Shown here piece by piece: positions 7,647-16,518 of a DNA stretch of 64,000 nucleotides. The stretch is from Prosthecomicrobium pneumaticum. GTDB taxonomy: Bacteria; Pseudomonadota; Alphaproteobacteria; Rhizobiales; Kaistiaceae. Both the position numbers and the translations under genes were made by a program. Location: NCBI RefSeq assembly GCF_014199915.1, contig NZ_JACHOO010000003.1, forward strand, positions 387,690-451,689. Reading direction: 5' to 3'. Positions within the stretch are counted from its first letter, which is position 1. Every line of letters begins with the position of its first letter. The notes beneath the pieces were generated by a model. The model did not search any database. It had not been told where the DNA came from and saw only the letters and a list, made by a program, of their open reading frames with translations.

Positions 7647-8252
7647 TCAGTCACCGGTGAAGCGCTGCTCCTTCCAGGGGTCGCCATACATGTGATAGCC
7701 GCGCAGCTCCCAGAAGCCGCCCTCGTCGCGCTCGGTGAACTGCAGCCCGTTCAGCCATTTGGCCGATTTCCAGAAATAGAGGTGCGGCACCAGCAGCCGC
7801 GCCGGCCCGCCGTGATCGGCGGTCAGCGGCGCCCCCTCGTAGCGCAGCGCCACCATCGCCTTGCCGCCGACGAGATCGGCGGTCGGCACATTGGTGTCAT
7901 AGCCGTCATAGGCATGGGCGAGCGTGTAGCCGGTCGGCGGCTCGATGCCGGCATCGGCGAGGATGTCGTCGACGAGCACGCCCTCCCAGGCCGTGTTGAG
8001 CTTCGTCCATTTCGTCACGCAATGGATGTCGCGCGTCATCTTGCCGATCGGCAGGGCGTTGAACTCGTCCCAGTTCCAGCGCTTCACCGGCCGCGGCCCG
8101 ACCTTCAGCGTGAACGACCAGTCCTCGGTGCGGACATGCGGCGTCGGTCCGGCGGAGAGGACGGGAAAACCTTCCTCGAGATACTGGCCGGGGGGGATCC
8201 GGTCCGCCAGTTCCGGCGGCGTCCGCCGCCCGAAGAAGCCGCGCGTGGCCAT
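7647..8252 (-). CDS. Sulfite-oxidase-like molybdopterin oxidoreductase (YuiH type)
   Basis: The 201-residue product is a single sulfite-oxidase-fold molybdopterin domain. Key pieces are DIHCVTKW (the Cys that ligates molybdenum, around residue 78), then DHGGPARLLVPHLYFWKSAKW, the conserved cofactor-binding segment, and a short C-terminal tail GYHMYGDPW. It lacks a signal peptide, heme domain and dimerisation domain, so it is likely cytoplasmic and depends on the FAD reductase encoded immediately downstream. The substrate of this branch is not established; sulfite or methionine sulfoxide are possibilities. A GAGGAGACTCC region upstream gives an acceptable ribosome site. Confidence 0.85.
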   Translation of the reverse strand: MATRGFFGRRTPPELADRIPPGQYLEEGFPVLSAGPTPHVRTEDWSFTLKVGPRPVKRWNWDEFNALPIGKMTRDIHCVTKWTKLNTAWEGVLVDDILADAGIEPPTGYTLAHAYDGYDTNVPTADLVGGKAMVALRYEGAPLTADHGGPARLLVPHLYFWKSAKWLNGLQFTERDEGGFWELRGYHMYGDPWKEQRFTGD

Positions 8253-8346
8253 GAGGAGACTCCTCTCTCGTTCGCATCCGCACCATAGAGAGGAAGCGGC
8301 GCCACGGGAAGGAGGCGCGCGCTGCCGGGATCCGCGAACCGGCGGC

Positions 8347-9339
8347 TCACCGGCCGCGGGAGGAGGCCGGCAGCCGCACGCCCGGCGCCGGGCGTTCGAG
8401 CAGCACCTCGCGGCGGAAGCGGACGAGCCGCGCCGGCCGGCCGCCGGTCTCGGCCGTCGTGTCGCCGGTCTCCTCGACGAGGCGCTGCTGCTCGACGAGG
8501 CGGCGGAAATTCTGCTTGTGCAGCCGGATGCCGGACAGCGCCTCGACCGTCCGCTGCAACTGCAGCAGGGTGAAGGCCGGCGGCATCAGTTCGAACACCA
8601 CCGGGCGGTATTTGATCTTGCCGCGCAGCCGCGCGATGCCGAGCGCCAGCATGCGCCGGTGGTCGGCCGCCATCTCGACACCGGGCACGGTCTCGCCGCC
8701 GCGTTCGGGCGCGCCCTCGCGCAGGGCCTCGGGCACCAGCCCCGCCTCATAGAGCAGCTCGTAGCGTTCGAGCACGCGCTCCTCGTTCCAGGCGGCACCG
8801 ATCTGCGGGCCGAAGCCGAAGGCGAGCGACAGCCGCTCGCGCCGCATCTCGGCAGCGCGCGCATCGGGCGCCGCGCCGGCCCAGAGGCGGAGCGCGCCGG
8901 CGAGACGATCGAGCACGGCGGGCGGTCCGTCGCGCCGGTCCTCCCAGGGGAAATAGCGGTACCAGCCCTGCCATGCGGCGTCCGCATCGCCCGCCGGACG
9001 CGCCTCCCGCACCAGCGCGAGATAGGCGACCGAGAGCGAGCGCCGGCCGGCGGGGCCCGTCTCGCGCCGGTCGCGGTCGCCGAAGGTGTAGAGCTGCTCG
9101 ACATGGCCGAGCGTCTGGTGGGTCTGCCGCTCGACCCAGGCGCGCAGGCCCGCCTCGAGCGTTCGGTGTTCCGGCTCCAGCGGGCCGGAGGGCAGGCCGT
9201 CGAGCGCATGGCGGCGCACCGCGAGCACTTTCGGATCCCCCCCCGTCACCGCGACGATGACGGCGCTCAGCCCGATCGAGATCGCATGCGCGCCGGCGGG
9301 CGGCGGCGGAGCGGGGCTCGTCTCGGGGCGTTCGGCCAT
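8347..9339 (-). CDS. NUDIX-domain transcriptional regulator (alphaproteobacterial NAD regulator, NadQ/NrtR-like)
   Basis: The 330-residue product has an N-terminal NUDIX-like domain (SIGLSAVIVAVTGGDPKVLAVRR, then LEPEHRTLEAGLRAWVERQT where the NUDIX helix lies) and a C-terminal winged-helix segment (FTLLQLQRTVEALSGIRLHKQNFRRLV). The catalytic NUDIX box is degenerate, as in NrtR/NadQ regulators that bind an NAD-derived ligand instead of hydrolysing it. In alphaproteobacteria such proteins repress NAD biosynthesis genes. No nad gene lies nearby, so this would be a regulator acting elsewhere. I choose the ATG at 9339, which starts the protein just before the domain; longer starts add low-complexity sequence. 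Assignment to NadQ itself is uncertain. Confidence 0.65.
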   Translation of the reverse strand: MAERPETSPAPPPPAGAHAISIGLSAVIVAVTGGDPKVLAVRRHALDGLPSGPLEPEHRTLEAGLRAWVERQTHQTLGHVEQLYTFGDRDRRETGPAGRRSLSVAYLALVREARPAGDADAAWQGWYRYFPWEDRRDGPPAVLDRLAGALRLWAGAAPDARAAEMRRERLSLAFGFGPQIGAAWNEERVLERYELLYEAGLVPEALREGAPERGGETVPGVEMAADHRRMLALGIARLRGKIKYRPVVFELMPPAFTLLQLQRTVEALSGIRLHKQNFRRLVEQQRLVEETGDTTAETGGRPARLVRFRREVLLERPAPGVRLPASSRGR

Positions 9340-9442
9340 GGCGTCTCGTGCGTTGCGACGCCCTGTTCTCCCCGATTTCCGCCGCGACGGCAAACGCTGC
9401 CCGGCGGAGCCGTCGGCCCCGTCCTCGGCGCCCGGAGCGTGC

Positions 9443-11254
9443 TCAGGCGGATACGGCCGGCCCGCCATAGACCGGCGTCGCGATCCCTTCCATCCGCGCC
9501 TTCAATTGCAGCGCGAGGAACTTCGAATAGAAGCGCGAGAGAGCGAGATTGCCGCCGTGGAACCACAGGCCCTGCTGCGCGGTCGGCTTGTAGAGATTGC
9601 GGATTTCGCCTTCCCAGGGGCCGGGATCGCCGCGCACGCCGGAGCCGATGCCCCAGCACGGGCCGACCTTGTCCGCCACCTCGCGCGAGATCAGGATCGC
9701 CGCATTCTCGTGCATCGACTGGAAGCCGGTCGACAGGATGATGGCGTCGGCCTCGATCTCCGTCCCGTCGGCGAAGCGGATGCCGGCCGGCGTCAGCGTC
9801 TCGATCGGCACGCCGCTCTTCACCTTGATCGAGCCGTCGAGGATCAGTGCGGTGGCGCCGACATCGACGTAATAGCCCGAGCCGGTGCGATAGGCCTTCA
9901 TCATCAGGCCGGTCTCGTCCGGCCCGAAATCGATCGCGAAGCCGGATTGTTCGAGCCTTGCATAATAGTCGGCGTCATGCGCGCGGATGCGGTCGTAGAG
10001 CGCTTTCTGCCCCTCCGGCTGCAGCGCGAACGGGGTGGCGGCGGCGATCATGTCCGCCTCCTCGACGCCGATCCCCCTCTCGACCGCCGCCTCCGAATAG
10101 ATGTCGAAGGCCATCTCCACCAGTGTCTCGGAACGCACCACCGTGGTCGGCGAGCGCTGTACCATCGTCACGTCGGCTCCGGCCTCCCAGAGATCGACGG
10201 AGACGTCGTGGCCCGAGCTCGCCGCGCCGATCACCACGACCTTCTTGCCGGCATAGAGCCTTCCGTCCGAATAGCGGCTCGAATGCAGGATCTCGCCCGC
10301 GAACCGATCGGCGCCCGGGAGGTCGATCATCCGCGGCGGCCCATAGGCGCCGGTCGCGAGCACGAGCTGCTTCGGCTTCAGCGTCACCGTCGCGCCGTCG
10401 CGGCGCAGCGTCACCGTCCAGGCCTCGTCCGCCGCGTCATAGGCGGCGGAGACGCATTCCGTGCCGCCCCAATAGGGCAGGTCCATCACCTTCACATACA
10501 TTTCGAGCCAGTCGCCCATCTGGTCCTTGGGCGTGAACACCGGCCAGTGCTCGGGGAAGGGAAGGTAGGGCAGGTGGTCGTACCAGACCGGATCGTGCAG
10601 CACGAGCGAGCGGTAGCGGTTGCGCCAGGAATCGCCGGGGCGGGCGTTCTTCTCGACGATGAGCGCCGGCACGCCGAGCTGTTTGAGGCGGGCGGCGAGC
10701 ATGATGCCGCCCTGGCCGCCGCCGACGATCAGGCAATAGGGCTGCGTCTCGCTGCCGAGCGCCGCCGCCTCGCGCGCCCGCCGCTCGCTCCAGGTCTCCC
10801 GGTTCGGGTCGGCGCGGTGGACGACGCCGAGCGGCCGGCTCTCCCGCCGCTGTTCCTCGAAGCCCTTCAGCTCGGTCATGGTGGTGAGCAGCGTCCGGCA
10901 GAGCCCATCCGCGAAGCGGGCTATGCCCTCGCCGCGCGCCACCGCGGTCTCGAAGGTGAACCACACGCCGTATTCGGTGCCGAACTTCGCCTCCGTGCGC
11001 GCGATGCGGAAGCGGGCCGGCGCGGTGCGGTCGAGCGTCTCGGCGAGCATCGCCGCGATCGCCGGCCGGCCCTCCATCGTCTTGACGTTCCAGGTGAAGG
11101 CGACGAGGTCGCGCCAGTAGCAGTCCTCGGCGAAGAGCGCTGTGACGGCGCCGATGTCGCGCGCCTCGAGCGCATCCGCGAACGAAGCGAGCCAGGCGGT
11201 AGCCTCGATGGCGGCCGGTGGTGCCGTCCGGGTGTCGGGGGCGTTGTCGAGCAT
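9443..11254 (-). CDS. Flavin-dependent monooxygenase with N-terminal NTF2-like domain
   Basis: The 603-residue product starts with an NTF2/SnoaL-like domain (roughly residues 15-140, with ALFAEDCYWRDLVAFTW) fused to a flavin monooxygenase. The FAD motif VGGGQGG is at about residue 178, the Baeyer-Villiger/FMO-like segment GDSWRNRYRSLVLHDP follows, and the second Rossmann motif VVVIGAASSGHD is at about 345. Near the end, IILSTGFQSMHEN matches the FMO/BVMO C-terminal ATG motif (here STG). Such enzymes oxygenate nitrogen, sulfur or ketone groups using NADPH and O2. It is divergent from a NitT/TauT-type ABC importer and so probably acts on the imported compound. Substrate not recognised. Confidence 0.85.
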   Translation of the reverse strand: MLDNAPDTRTAPPAAIEATAWLASFADALEARDIGAVTALFAEDCYWRDLVAFTWNVKTMEGRPAIAAMLAETLDRTAPARFRIARTEAKFGTEYGVWFTFETAVARGEGIARFADGLCRTLLTTMTELKGFEEQRRESRPLGVVHRADPNRETWSERRAREAAALGSETQPYCLIVGGGQGGIMLAARLKQLGVPALIVEKNARPGDSWRNRYRSLVLHDPVWYDHLPYLPFPEHWPVFTPKDQMGDWLEMYVKVMDLPYWGGTECVSAAYDAADEAWTVTLRRDGATVTLKPKQLVLATGAYGPPRMIDLPGADRFAGEILHSSRYSDGRLYAGKKVVVIGAASSGHDVSVDLWEAGADVTMVQRSPTTVVRSETLVEMAFDIYSEAAVERGIGVEEADMIAAATPFALQPEGQKALYDRIRAHDADYYARLEQSGFAIDFGPDETGLMMKAYRTGSGYYVDVGATALILDGSIKVKSGVPIETLTPAGIRFADGTEIEADAIILSTGFQSMHENAAILISREVADKVGPCWGIGSGVRGDPGPWEGEIRNLYKPTAQQGLWFHGGNLALSRFYSKFLALQLKARMEGIATPVYGGPAVSA

Positions 11255-11551
11255 CGGAGCGTCGCGGTCCCTTGCTGGTCGCCGGCGTTCGCTGCGGCCG
11301 CGGTCGGGCGCGCGGCGCGCCGCGGCCTTCAGCGGCCGGGGCCGGTCTGGACGGTCAGAATGACGGAAACTTTCATAACTTTCAAGTTGCGCTCCACCAT
11401 CGGAATTCTTTCGCATCCTTGCCAAAAAGGAATCCAAGCTCTGCCTATATTTCGGTCGCTTGACAGCGATGTAGGATAGTTACAGTCTCTGCGGCGGCCC
11501 GGAGCCAACCGGGACGAGCGCGCCCGCGGGCGACCATGACGAGGGGACGGG
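11255..11551. promoter_or_regulatory. Divergent control region between monooxygenase and ABC importer
   Basis: This 297-base gap has no gene. It holds a direct repeat ACTTTCA (11369-11375 and 11378-11384), the second copy forming the palindrome AACTT-TC-AAGTT (11377-11388), a candidate operator. A TTGACA (11460-11465) lies 15 bases before TACAGT (11481-11486), a plausible but short-spaced forward promoter. The sequence is markedly more AT-rich than the flanking genes. Confidence 0.45.
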
Positions 11552-12388
11552 ATGGACGCGGTGGACGACCCGAATGCCAAGCTGACGGTCCGTCAGGCCA
11601 CCAAGATCTACCGCACCGCTTCCGGCGATCTCGTCGCCATCGACCGCTGCAATCTCGACGTCCGCGCGCGCGAGATCGTCTCGATCGTCGGGCCGTCCGG
11701 CTGCGGCAAGACCACGCTCCTGTGGTCGATGTCGGGCCTGCACGGGCTCACGGCCGGCGAGGTTCGGCTCGACGGCAAGCCGATCACCGGCCCCAATCCC
11801 GAGATCGGCATGGTCTTCCAGGACGCCAATCTCCTGCCCTGGCGCAATCTCGATTCGAACATCGCCTTTCCCTTCGAGATCAAGGGCGGCAAGCCGGATC
11901 GCGCCTGGGTCGATCATCTGATGCACCGGGTCGGGCTCGACGGTTTCGGTGCGAAAATGCCCCGCGAACTCTCGGGCGGCATGCAGCAGCGCGCCGCGCT
12001 CGTCCGCGCGCTCTCCTTCAAGCCTTCGGTGCTCCTGATGGACGAGCCGTTCGGCGCGCTCGATTCCTTTACCCGCGAGGAGATGAACCGGCTCGTCGAG
12101 GAGATCTGGATGGAGACGCCGACGACGATCGTGCTGATCACCCATTCGATCGAGGAGGCGGTTTTCCTCTCGGACCGCGTGGTGGTGATGTCGCCGCGGC
12201 CCGGCCGGGTGGCGAGCATCCATCCCGTGCCCTTCCCGCGGCCGCGCTCGATCGAGATCATGACGACGCGCGAGGTGTTCGACCTGATGACGACGATCAA
12301 GCTCGAGATCGTCGGCGAGCGGAAGAGCCTCTCCGCGCCCAAGCCCGCCGCGCCGCCTTCCGCCGCGCTCGACCGCGCCGCCTCCTGA
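11552..12388 (+). CDS. ABC transporter ATP-binding protein, NitT/TauT (SsuB-like) family
   Basis: The 278-residue product has all ABC ATPase motifs: Walker A GPSGCGKTT (around residue 50), Q-loop VFQDANLLPW, signature LSGGMQQRAA, Walker B VLLMDEPFGALD and H-loop ITHSIEEAV. The LPWRN and DEPFGALDSFTR forms are typical of the nitrate/sulfonate/taurine/hydroxymethylpyrimidine importers. The next two genes supply permease and binding protein, so all parts of an importer are present. The start follows GAGGGGACGGG. C-terminal Ala/Pro-rich extension of about 20 residues is unusual but probably not functional. Confidence 0.92.
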   Translation: MDAVDDPNAKLTVRQATKIYRTASGDLVAIDRCNLDVRAREIVSIVGPSGCGKTTLLWSMSGLHGLTAGEVRLDGKPITGPNPEIGMVFQDANLLPWRNLDSNIAFPFEIKGGKPDRAWVDHLMHRVGLDGFGAKMPRELSGGMQQRAALVRALSFKPSVLLMDEPFGALDSFTREEMNRLVEEIWMETPTTIVLITHSIEEAVFLSDRVVVMSPRPGRVASIHPVPFPRPRSIEIMTTREVFDLMTTIKLEIVGERKSLSAPKPAAPPSAALDRAAS

Positions 12389-12397
12389 GGATCCGCC

Positions 12398-13246
12398 GTG
12401 AGCCAATCCGACACGATCCCGCAATTCTCGAAGTCGAAGTCCGGCGACGGCCAGTCGGTGGACCTGACCAATCTCGCCGCCTTCTCCGGCGGCGTCGGCA
12501 TCAAGTCGGCCCGCGAGGTGGCGGCGATCCTGCTCGTCGCCGTGCTGATCGTCGGCGGCTGCGAGCTGCTGCTGCGGATCTATGCGGTGCCGGAATACGT
12601 CATGCCGCTGCCCTCCTCGATCGCGGTGGCGCTCGTCACCGAGTTCCACCTGATCGCGCCGCATCTCGGCTACACGCTCGTCGAGCTCCTCTCCGGCTTC
12701 GCCATCGGCGCGGTGGTCGGCCTCGTGATGGCGGCGGTGGTCACCCAGTTCCCCTTCGTCGAGAAGATCGTCGCACCCTATATCCTGGTGCTCGTCACGA
12801 CGCCGATGCTGGCGCTCGTGCCGCTCCTCATCCTGCGCTTCGGCTTCGGCTATACACCGCGCATCATCGCGGTGGCGCTCGCCGCCGGACCGATGGTGAT
12901 GATCAATGCGGCGACGGGCTTCCGTCGCGTCGATGCCGGCAAGATCGCGCTCGCCCGCTCCTATGGCGCCTCGACGCTGCAGATCTTCTGGAAGATCCGC
13001 GCCCCGATGGCGCTGCCGATGATCCTCGTCGGGCTGATGATCGGCGCAATCTTCGGCCTGCTCACCGCGGTGGGCGCCGAGATGGTCGGCGGCGGCTTCG
13101 GCCTCGGCAACCGGCTGACGAGCTATTCCTCGATGATCCAGATGCCGCAATTCTTTGCGGTGGTGCTGCTCCTCTCCGTGCTCGGCATCCTGATCTACGT
13201 GATCTTCTTCCTGATCGGGAAGAAATGGGCGAGCTGGGAGGCCTGA
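12398..13246 (+). CDS. ABC transporter permease, NitT/TauT family
   Basis: The 282-residue product has about six membrane helices after a hydrophilic N-terminus of roughly 35 residues. The permease coupling (EAA) loop is visible around residues 180-210 as INAATGFRRVDAGKIALARSYGAS, followed by LQIFWKIRAPMALPMIL. This is the form used by SsuC/TauC-type permeases. It starts 9 bases after the ATPase stop, in the same operon, and 76 bases before the binding-protein gene. Confidence 0.92.
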   Translation: MSQSDTIPQFSKSKSGDGQSVDLTNLAAFSGGVGIKSAREVAAILLVAVLIVGGCELLLRIYAVPEYVMPLPSSIAVALVTEFHLIAPHLGYTLVELLSGFAIGAVVGLVMAAVVTQFPFVEKIVAPYILVLVTTPMLALVPLLILRFGFGYTPRIIAVALAAGPMVMINAATGFRRVDAGKIALARSYGASTLQIFWKIRAPMALPMILVGLMIGAIFGLLTAVGAEMVGGGFGLGNRLTSYSSMIQMPQFFAVVLLLSVLGILIYVIFFLIGKKWASWEA

Positions 13247-13322
13247 CCGGCGCTTCGACCGGCGCCGGGCAAGGCGGACGACAGGGACGTTCGACCGACA
13301 ACAACCAACAGAGGGTAGGGTC

Positions 13323-14489
13323 ATGATCGGGAGTAAGACGGGATTGGGGATGAGCCGCCGCACCTTCCTGCAGGTGAGCGCGAGCGGTGTCGTGACGGCG
13401 ACCGTGCTCGGCGGCTCCGGCCTCAGGGCGCAGGCGACCCCCTATGAGAAGTTCACCTGGATTTCGCCGCGCGGGTCGCTCGAGGTGCTCGACGACTTTC
13501 CGTTCTGGGCCGGCAAGAAGATGGGCTATTTCGGCGATCTCAACGTCGACATGCAGCCCGGCCCCTCCGACGGCACGGCGACCGTGAAGTTCGTCGATGT
13601 CGGCCAGGCCGATATGGGCTTCCCCTCGCCGGGCGTGTTCTCCTTCGGCCTCAAGAACGGCATGAAGCTGAAGTCCGCCTTCCATATGGGCGCGCGGGAC
13701 ACCTTCTCGATCGCCTTCAGGAAGGGCGAGGGCTTCAACGATCTGAAGAAGCTCGAAGGCAAGACCGTGCTGCTCGGCTCCGCCGCCTGGCAGTCGATCG
13801 TCGATCCGATGCTCGGCGTGCAGGGCGTCGACATCACCAAGGTGAAGTATGTCGAGGCCGGCTGGCCGACCTGGGCGACGGCGCTGAAGGCCGGGCAGGG
13901 CGATGCCGCGCTCGGCTGGGAAGGGCTGCGCGCCGAGTGGATCGCGAGCGGGCTCGACTTCGAATACTGGCTCGGCGTGCAGAAGTCGCCGCTCTTCGCC
14001 AACACTTTCGTGGTGCGCGCCGCCGACACCGAGGATCCCGACAAGAAGGCCTTCCTCGAGAAATATCTGCGCGGCTGGGCGATGGGCCTCGAATTCGGCT
14101 ATCAGAACCCGCGCGCCGCGGTGGAGGCGGTGTTCGAGCAGTTCCCGACGCTCGCCAGCAATCTCGGGCCGGAGCTCGGCACCACGTCGATCCTGCAGCA
14201 GATCAACGTCTTCCGCGGCGACATGGACAAGCGCGGCGGCTGGGGCTGGCACGACATCGCGGCGTGGCAGACCTTCTTCGACAAGATCCACGAGCTGAAG
14301 CAGATCGACCAGCCGATCAAGGCCGAGGATGTCGTGACCAACGAGTTCATCGGGCCGGCGAACGATTTCGACAAGGCGAAGGTGAAGGCCGACGCCGATG
14401 GCTATACGCTGTCCGATCCGTTCAAGGCGGTCGATGTCGCGGCGATCACCGCGCACATGTTCGATCAGGCGGTTCCCGCCGACCGCTGA
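13323..14489 (+). CDS. ABC transporter substrate-binding protein, NitT/TauT family, Tat-exported
   Basis: The 388-residue product has a twin-arginine signal: MSRRTFLQVSASG followed by a hydrophobic run and GLRAQA, a likely cleavage site. The mature part opens with FTWISPRGSLEVLDDFPFWAGKKMGYF, as in NMT1/SsuA-like proteins, and contains WGDAALGWEG-type hinge segments. Tat export suggests folding before export. I start at the ATG at 13323 after GAGGGTAGGGTC; an ATG at 13350, directly before SRRTF, is an alternative. Ligand unknown; aromatic-rich site residues (FEYWLG, WHDIAAWQTFF) hint at an organic rather than inorganic ligand (inference). Confidence 0.88.
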   Translation: MIGSKTGLGMSRRTFLQVSASGVVTATVLGGSGLRAQATPYEKFTWISPRGSLEVLDDFPFWAGKKMGYFGDLNVDMQPGPSDGTATVKFVDVGQADMGFPSPGVFSFGLKNGMKLKSAFHMGARDTFSIAFRKGEGFNDLKKLEGKTVLLGSAAWQSIVDPMLGVQGVDITKVKYVEAGWPTWATALKAGQGDAALGWEGLRAEWIASGLDFEYWLGVQKSPLFANTFVVRAADTEDPDKKAFLEKYLRGWAMGLEFGYQNPRAAVEAVFEQFPTLASNLGPELGTTSILQQINVFRGDMDKRGGWGWHDIAAWQTFFDKIHELKQIDQPIKAEDVVTNEFIGPANDFDKAKVKADADGYTLSDPFKAVDVAAITAHMFDQAVPADR

Positions 14490-14508
14490 TCGGCGGCCCC
14501 GCGTGAAG

Positions 14509-14533
14509 GACGGGCGGCCGCGCGCCGCCCGTC
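14509..14533 (+). other. Strong mRNA hairpin after the binding-protein gene
   Basis: GACGGGCGGC and GCCGCCCGTC form a perfect 10-bp stem with a 5-base loop, 20 bases after the stop and before the next gene. There is no T-run, so it is more likely an mRNA-stabilising or partial-attenuation element than a full terminator. Confidence 0.55.
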
Positions 14534-14566
14534 GTCGTGCAAGAAGCAGGAAAGAGGGAGGGTGCG

Positions 14567-15658
14567 ATGGCCGATCCGGTCAAGGTTCTGGTGGTGGGTC
14601 TCGGCAATATGGGCGCCTCGCATGCGAGCGCCTATCACCGCAATCCCGGCTTCGAGATCGTCGGCCTGATGAGCCGCAGCATCAAGTCGAAGCCGGTCCC
14701 GGAGGAACTCGCGGGCTATCCGCTGTTCGAGGACTATGACGAGGCGCTCGCGACCGCGAAGCCCGACGCGGTCTCGATCAATTCATGGCCGAACAGCCAT
14801 GCCGAATATGCCATCAAGGCGATCGAGGCCGGCGCGCACGTCTTCATGGAGAAGCCGATCGCGACCAATATCGAGGATGCCGAGGCCGTCGTCGCCGCCG
14901 CCCGCGCCCACAACAGGAAGCTGGTGCTCGGCTATATCCTGCGCGTCCACCCCTCCTGGATCAAGTTCATCGAGGTCGGCAAGACGCTCGGCAAGCCGCT
15001 CGTCATGCGCATGAATCTCAACCAGCAGTCGAGCGGGCCGGCCTGGTTCTGGCACAAGAACCTGATCGACTCGCTGATCCCGATCGTCGATTGCGGCGTG
15101 CACTATGTCGATGTGATGTGCCAGCTGACCGGCGCCAAACCGGTCCGCGTGCACGGCATCGGCGCCAAGCTGTGGGCCGAGGCCGCGCAGCAGAATTACG
15201 GCCATCTCCACGTCACCTTCGACGACGGCTCGGTCGGTTGGTACGAGGCCGGCTGGGGCCCGATGATGAGCGAGATCGCCTATTTCGTGAAGGACGTCGT
15301 CGGGCCGAACGGCTCCGTTTCGATCGTCGCGCAGCAGGGAGACGGCGAGGACGACAAGACCGCCAAGCTCTCCGATTCCGCCGACATCGATCAGCATACG
15401 AAGACCGATGCGCTGAAGGTTCACTACGCCGCCGTCGACCCGCAGACCCGTCACTTCACCCGGAAGGACGAGATCATGAGCATGTCGGAGGAGCCGGGCC
15501 ATCAGGACCTCTGCGATCGCGAGCAGGCCTATTTCCTGAAGGCGATCCTCGAGGACATCGATCTGTCCGATTCGATGGACGCCGCGGTCGACAGCCTCAG
15601 GATCGTGCTCGCCGCCGAGCAGAGCATCAAGGAAGGCCGGGCGATCGACCTCGCCTGA
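14567..15658 (+). CDS. Gfo/Idh/MocA-family oxidoreductase
   Basis: The 363-residue product has the NAD(P)-binding Rossmann start VKVLVVGLGNMGASHA and the family's EKPIATN motif (around residue 98), followed by the C-terminal alpha/beta domain with DCGVHYVDVM, containing the catalytic-region His. Family members oxidise or reduce sugars, inositols and other polyols. The ATG at 14567 follows GAGGGAGGGTGCG; an in-frame ATG 30 bases upstream lacks a site. It lies 77 bases after the importer binding protein and may act on what that system brings in. Confidence 0.9.
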   Translation: MADPVKVLVVGLGNMGASHASAYHRNPGFEIVGLMSRSIKSKPVPEELAGYPLFEDYDEALATAKPDAVSINSWPNSHAEYAIKAIEAGAHVFMEKPIATNIEDAEAVVAAARAHNRKLVLGYILRVHPSWIKFIEVGKTLGKPLVMRMNLNQQSSGPAWFWHKNLIDSLIPIVDCGVHYVDVMCQLTGAKPVRVHGIGAKLWAEAAQQNYGHLHVTFDDGSVGWYEAGWGPMMSEIAYFVKDVVGPNGSVSIVAQQGDGEDDKTAKLSDSADIDQHTKTDALKVHYAAVDPQTRHFTRKDEIMSMSEEPGHQDLCDREQAYFLKAILEDIDLSDSMDAAVDSLRIVLAAEQSIKEGRAIDLA

Positions 15659-15674
15659 GGCCCGCGGCACCAAC

Positions 15675-15701
15675 CGCCGCCGGGCGCCGCCCCCGGCGGC
15701 G
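15675..15701 (+). terminator. GC-rich hairpin after the Gfo/Idh gene
   Basis: CGCCGCCGGG and CCCGGCGGCG form a perfect 10-bp stem with a 7-base loop directly after the gene. No T-run follows, so termination would be inefficient or Rho-assisted. It separates the importer operon from the CoA-transferase genes. Confidence 0.5.
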
Positions 15702-15787
15702 TCCTCGCGTCGCTGCGGCGCAAAATCCCTCTGCCGCATCGCGTCCGGCCGCGCTATCGTGACAACGATTGGTGGAGGGAATGCGTG

Positions 15788-16516
15788 ATGCGCAAAGTCT
15801 GTTCCGATGCCGCCGCAGCGCTCGAGGGCCTGCTCTTCGACGGCATGACGATCATGTCGGGCGGCTTCGGCCTGTGCGGCATCCCCGAGGATCTGATCGA
15901 CGCGATCGCCGCCTCGGGCGTGAGGGACCTCACGGTCATCTCGAACAATTGCGGCGTCGACGGCATCGGCCTCGGCCGCCTGCTCGAGCGCGGCCAGATC
16001 CGCAAGATGGTCTCGTCCTATGTCGGCGAGAACAAGCTCTTCGCCCAGCAATATCTGTCCGGCGCGCTGGAGCTCGAATTCAACCCGCAGGGCACGCTCG
16101 CCGAGCGGATCCGGGCCGGCGGCGCCGGCATTCCGGCCTTCTTTACGAAGACCGGCGTCGGCACGCTGGTCGCCGAGGGCAAGGAAGTGCGCGAATTCGA
16201 CGGCGCTCTCTATGTGATGGAGCGCGGCCTCACCGCCGACCTGTCGATCGTCAAGGCCTATAGGGGCGATACGGAGGGCAATCTCGTCTTCCGCAAGACG
16301 GCGCGCAACTTCAATCCGATGATGGCGACGGCCGGCAAGGTGACGGTCGCCGAGGTCGAGCATCTCGTTGCGCCGGGCGCGATCGATCCCGATGCCGTCC
16401 ACACCCCCGGCATCTTCGTCCAGCGTGTCGTCGCGGCGAGCGGTTACGACAAGAGGATCGAGCAGCGCACCGTGCGCAAGCGGCCGGCCGAGGCCTTCGC
16501 CGGCGAGGAGGTCTGA
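15788..16516 (+). CDS. scoA: 3-oxoacid CoA-transferase subunit A (SCOT-like)
   Basis: The 242-residue product matches CoA-transferase family I subunit [24 protein letters not shown] near the start (the GGFG-x-GxP signature), [16 protein letters not shown], then [26 protein letters not shown] and GTLVAEGKE. Together with subunit B it moves CoA between succinyl-CoA and acetoacetate or a related 3-keto acid. The ATG at 15788 is chosen; a GTG three bases earlier is equally placed behind GGAGGGA. Followed after 2 bases by subunit B. Confidence 0.88.
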   Translation: MRKVCSDAAAALEGLLFDGMTIMSGGFGLCGIPEDLIDAIAASGVRDLTVISNNCGVDGIGLGRLLERGQIRKMVSSYVGENKLFAQQYLSGALELEFNPQGTLAERIRAGGAGIPAFFTKTGVGTLVAEGKEVREFDGALYVMERGLTADLSIVKAYRGDTEGNLVFRKTARNFNPMMATAGKVTVAEVEHLVAPGAIDPDAVHTPGIFVQRVVAASGYDKRIEQRTVRKRPAEAFAGEEV

Positions 16517-16518
16517 TC

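Noticed and set aside
9443-11254. Cyclohexanone-type Baeyer-Villiger monooxygenase
   Set aside because: The BVMO fingerprint FxGxxxHxxxW is not seen, and the N-terminal NTF2-like domain is atypical.
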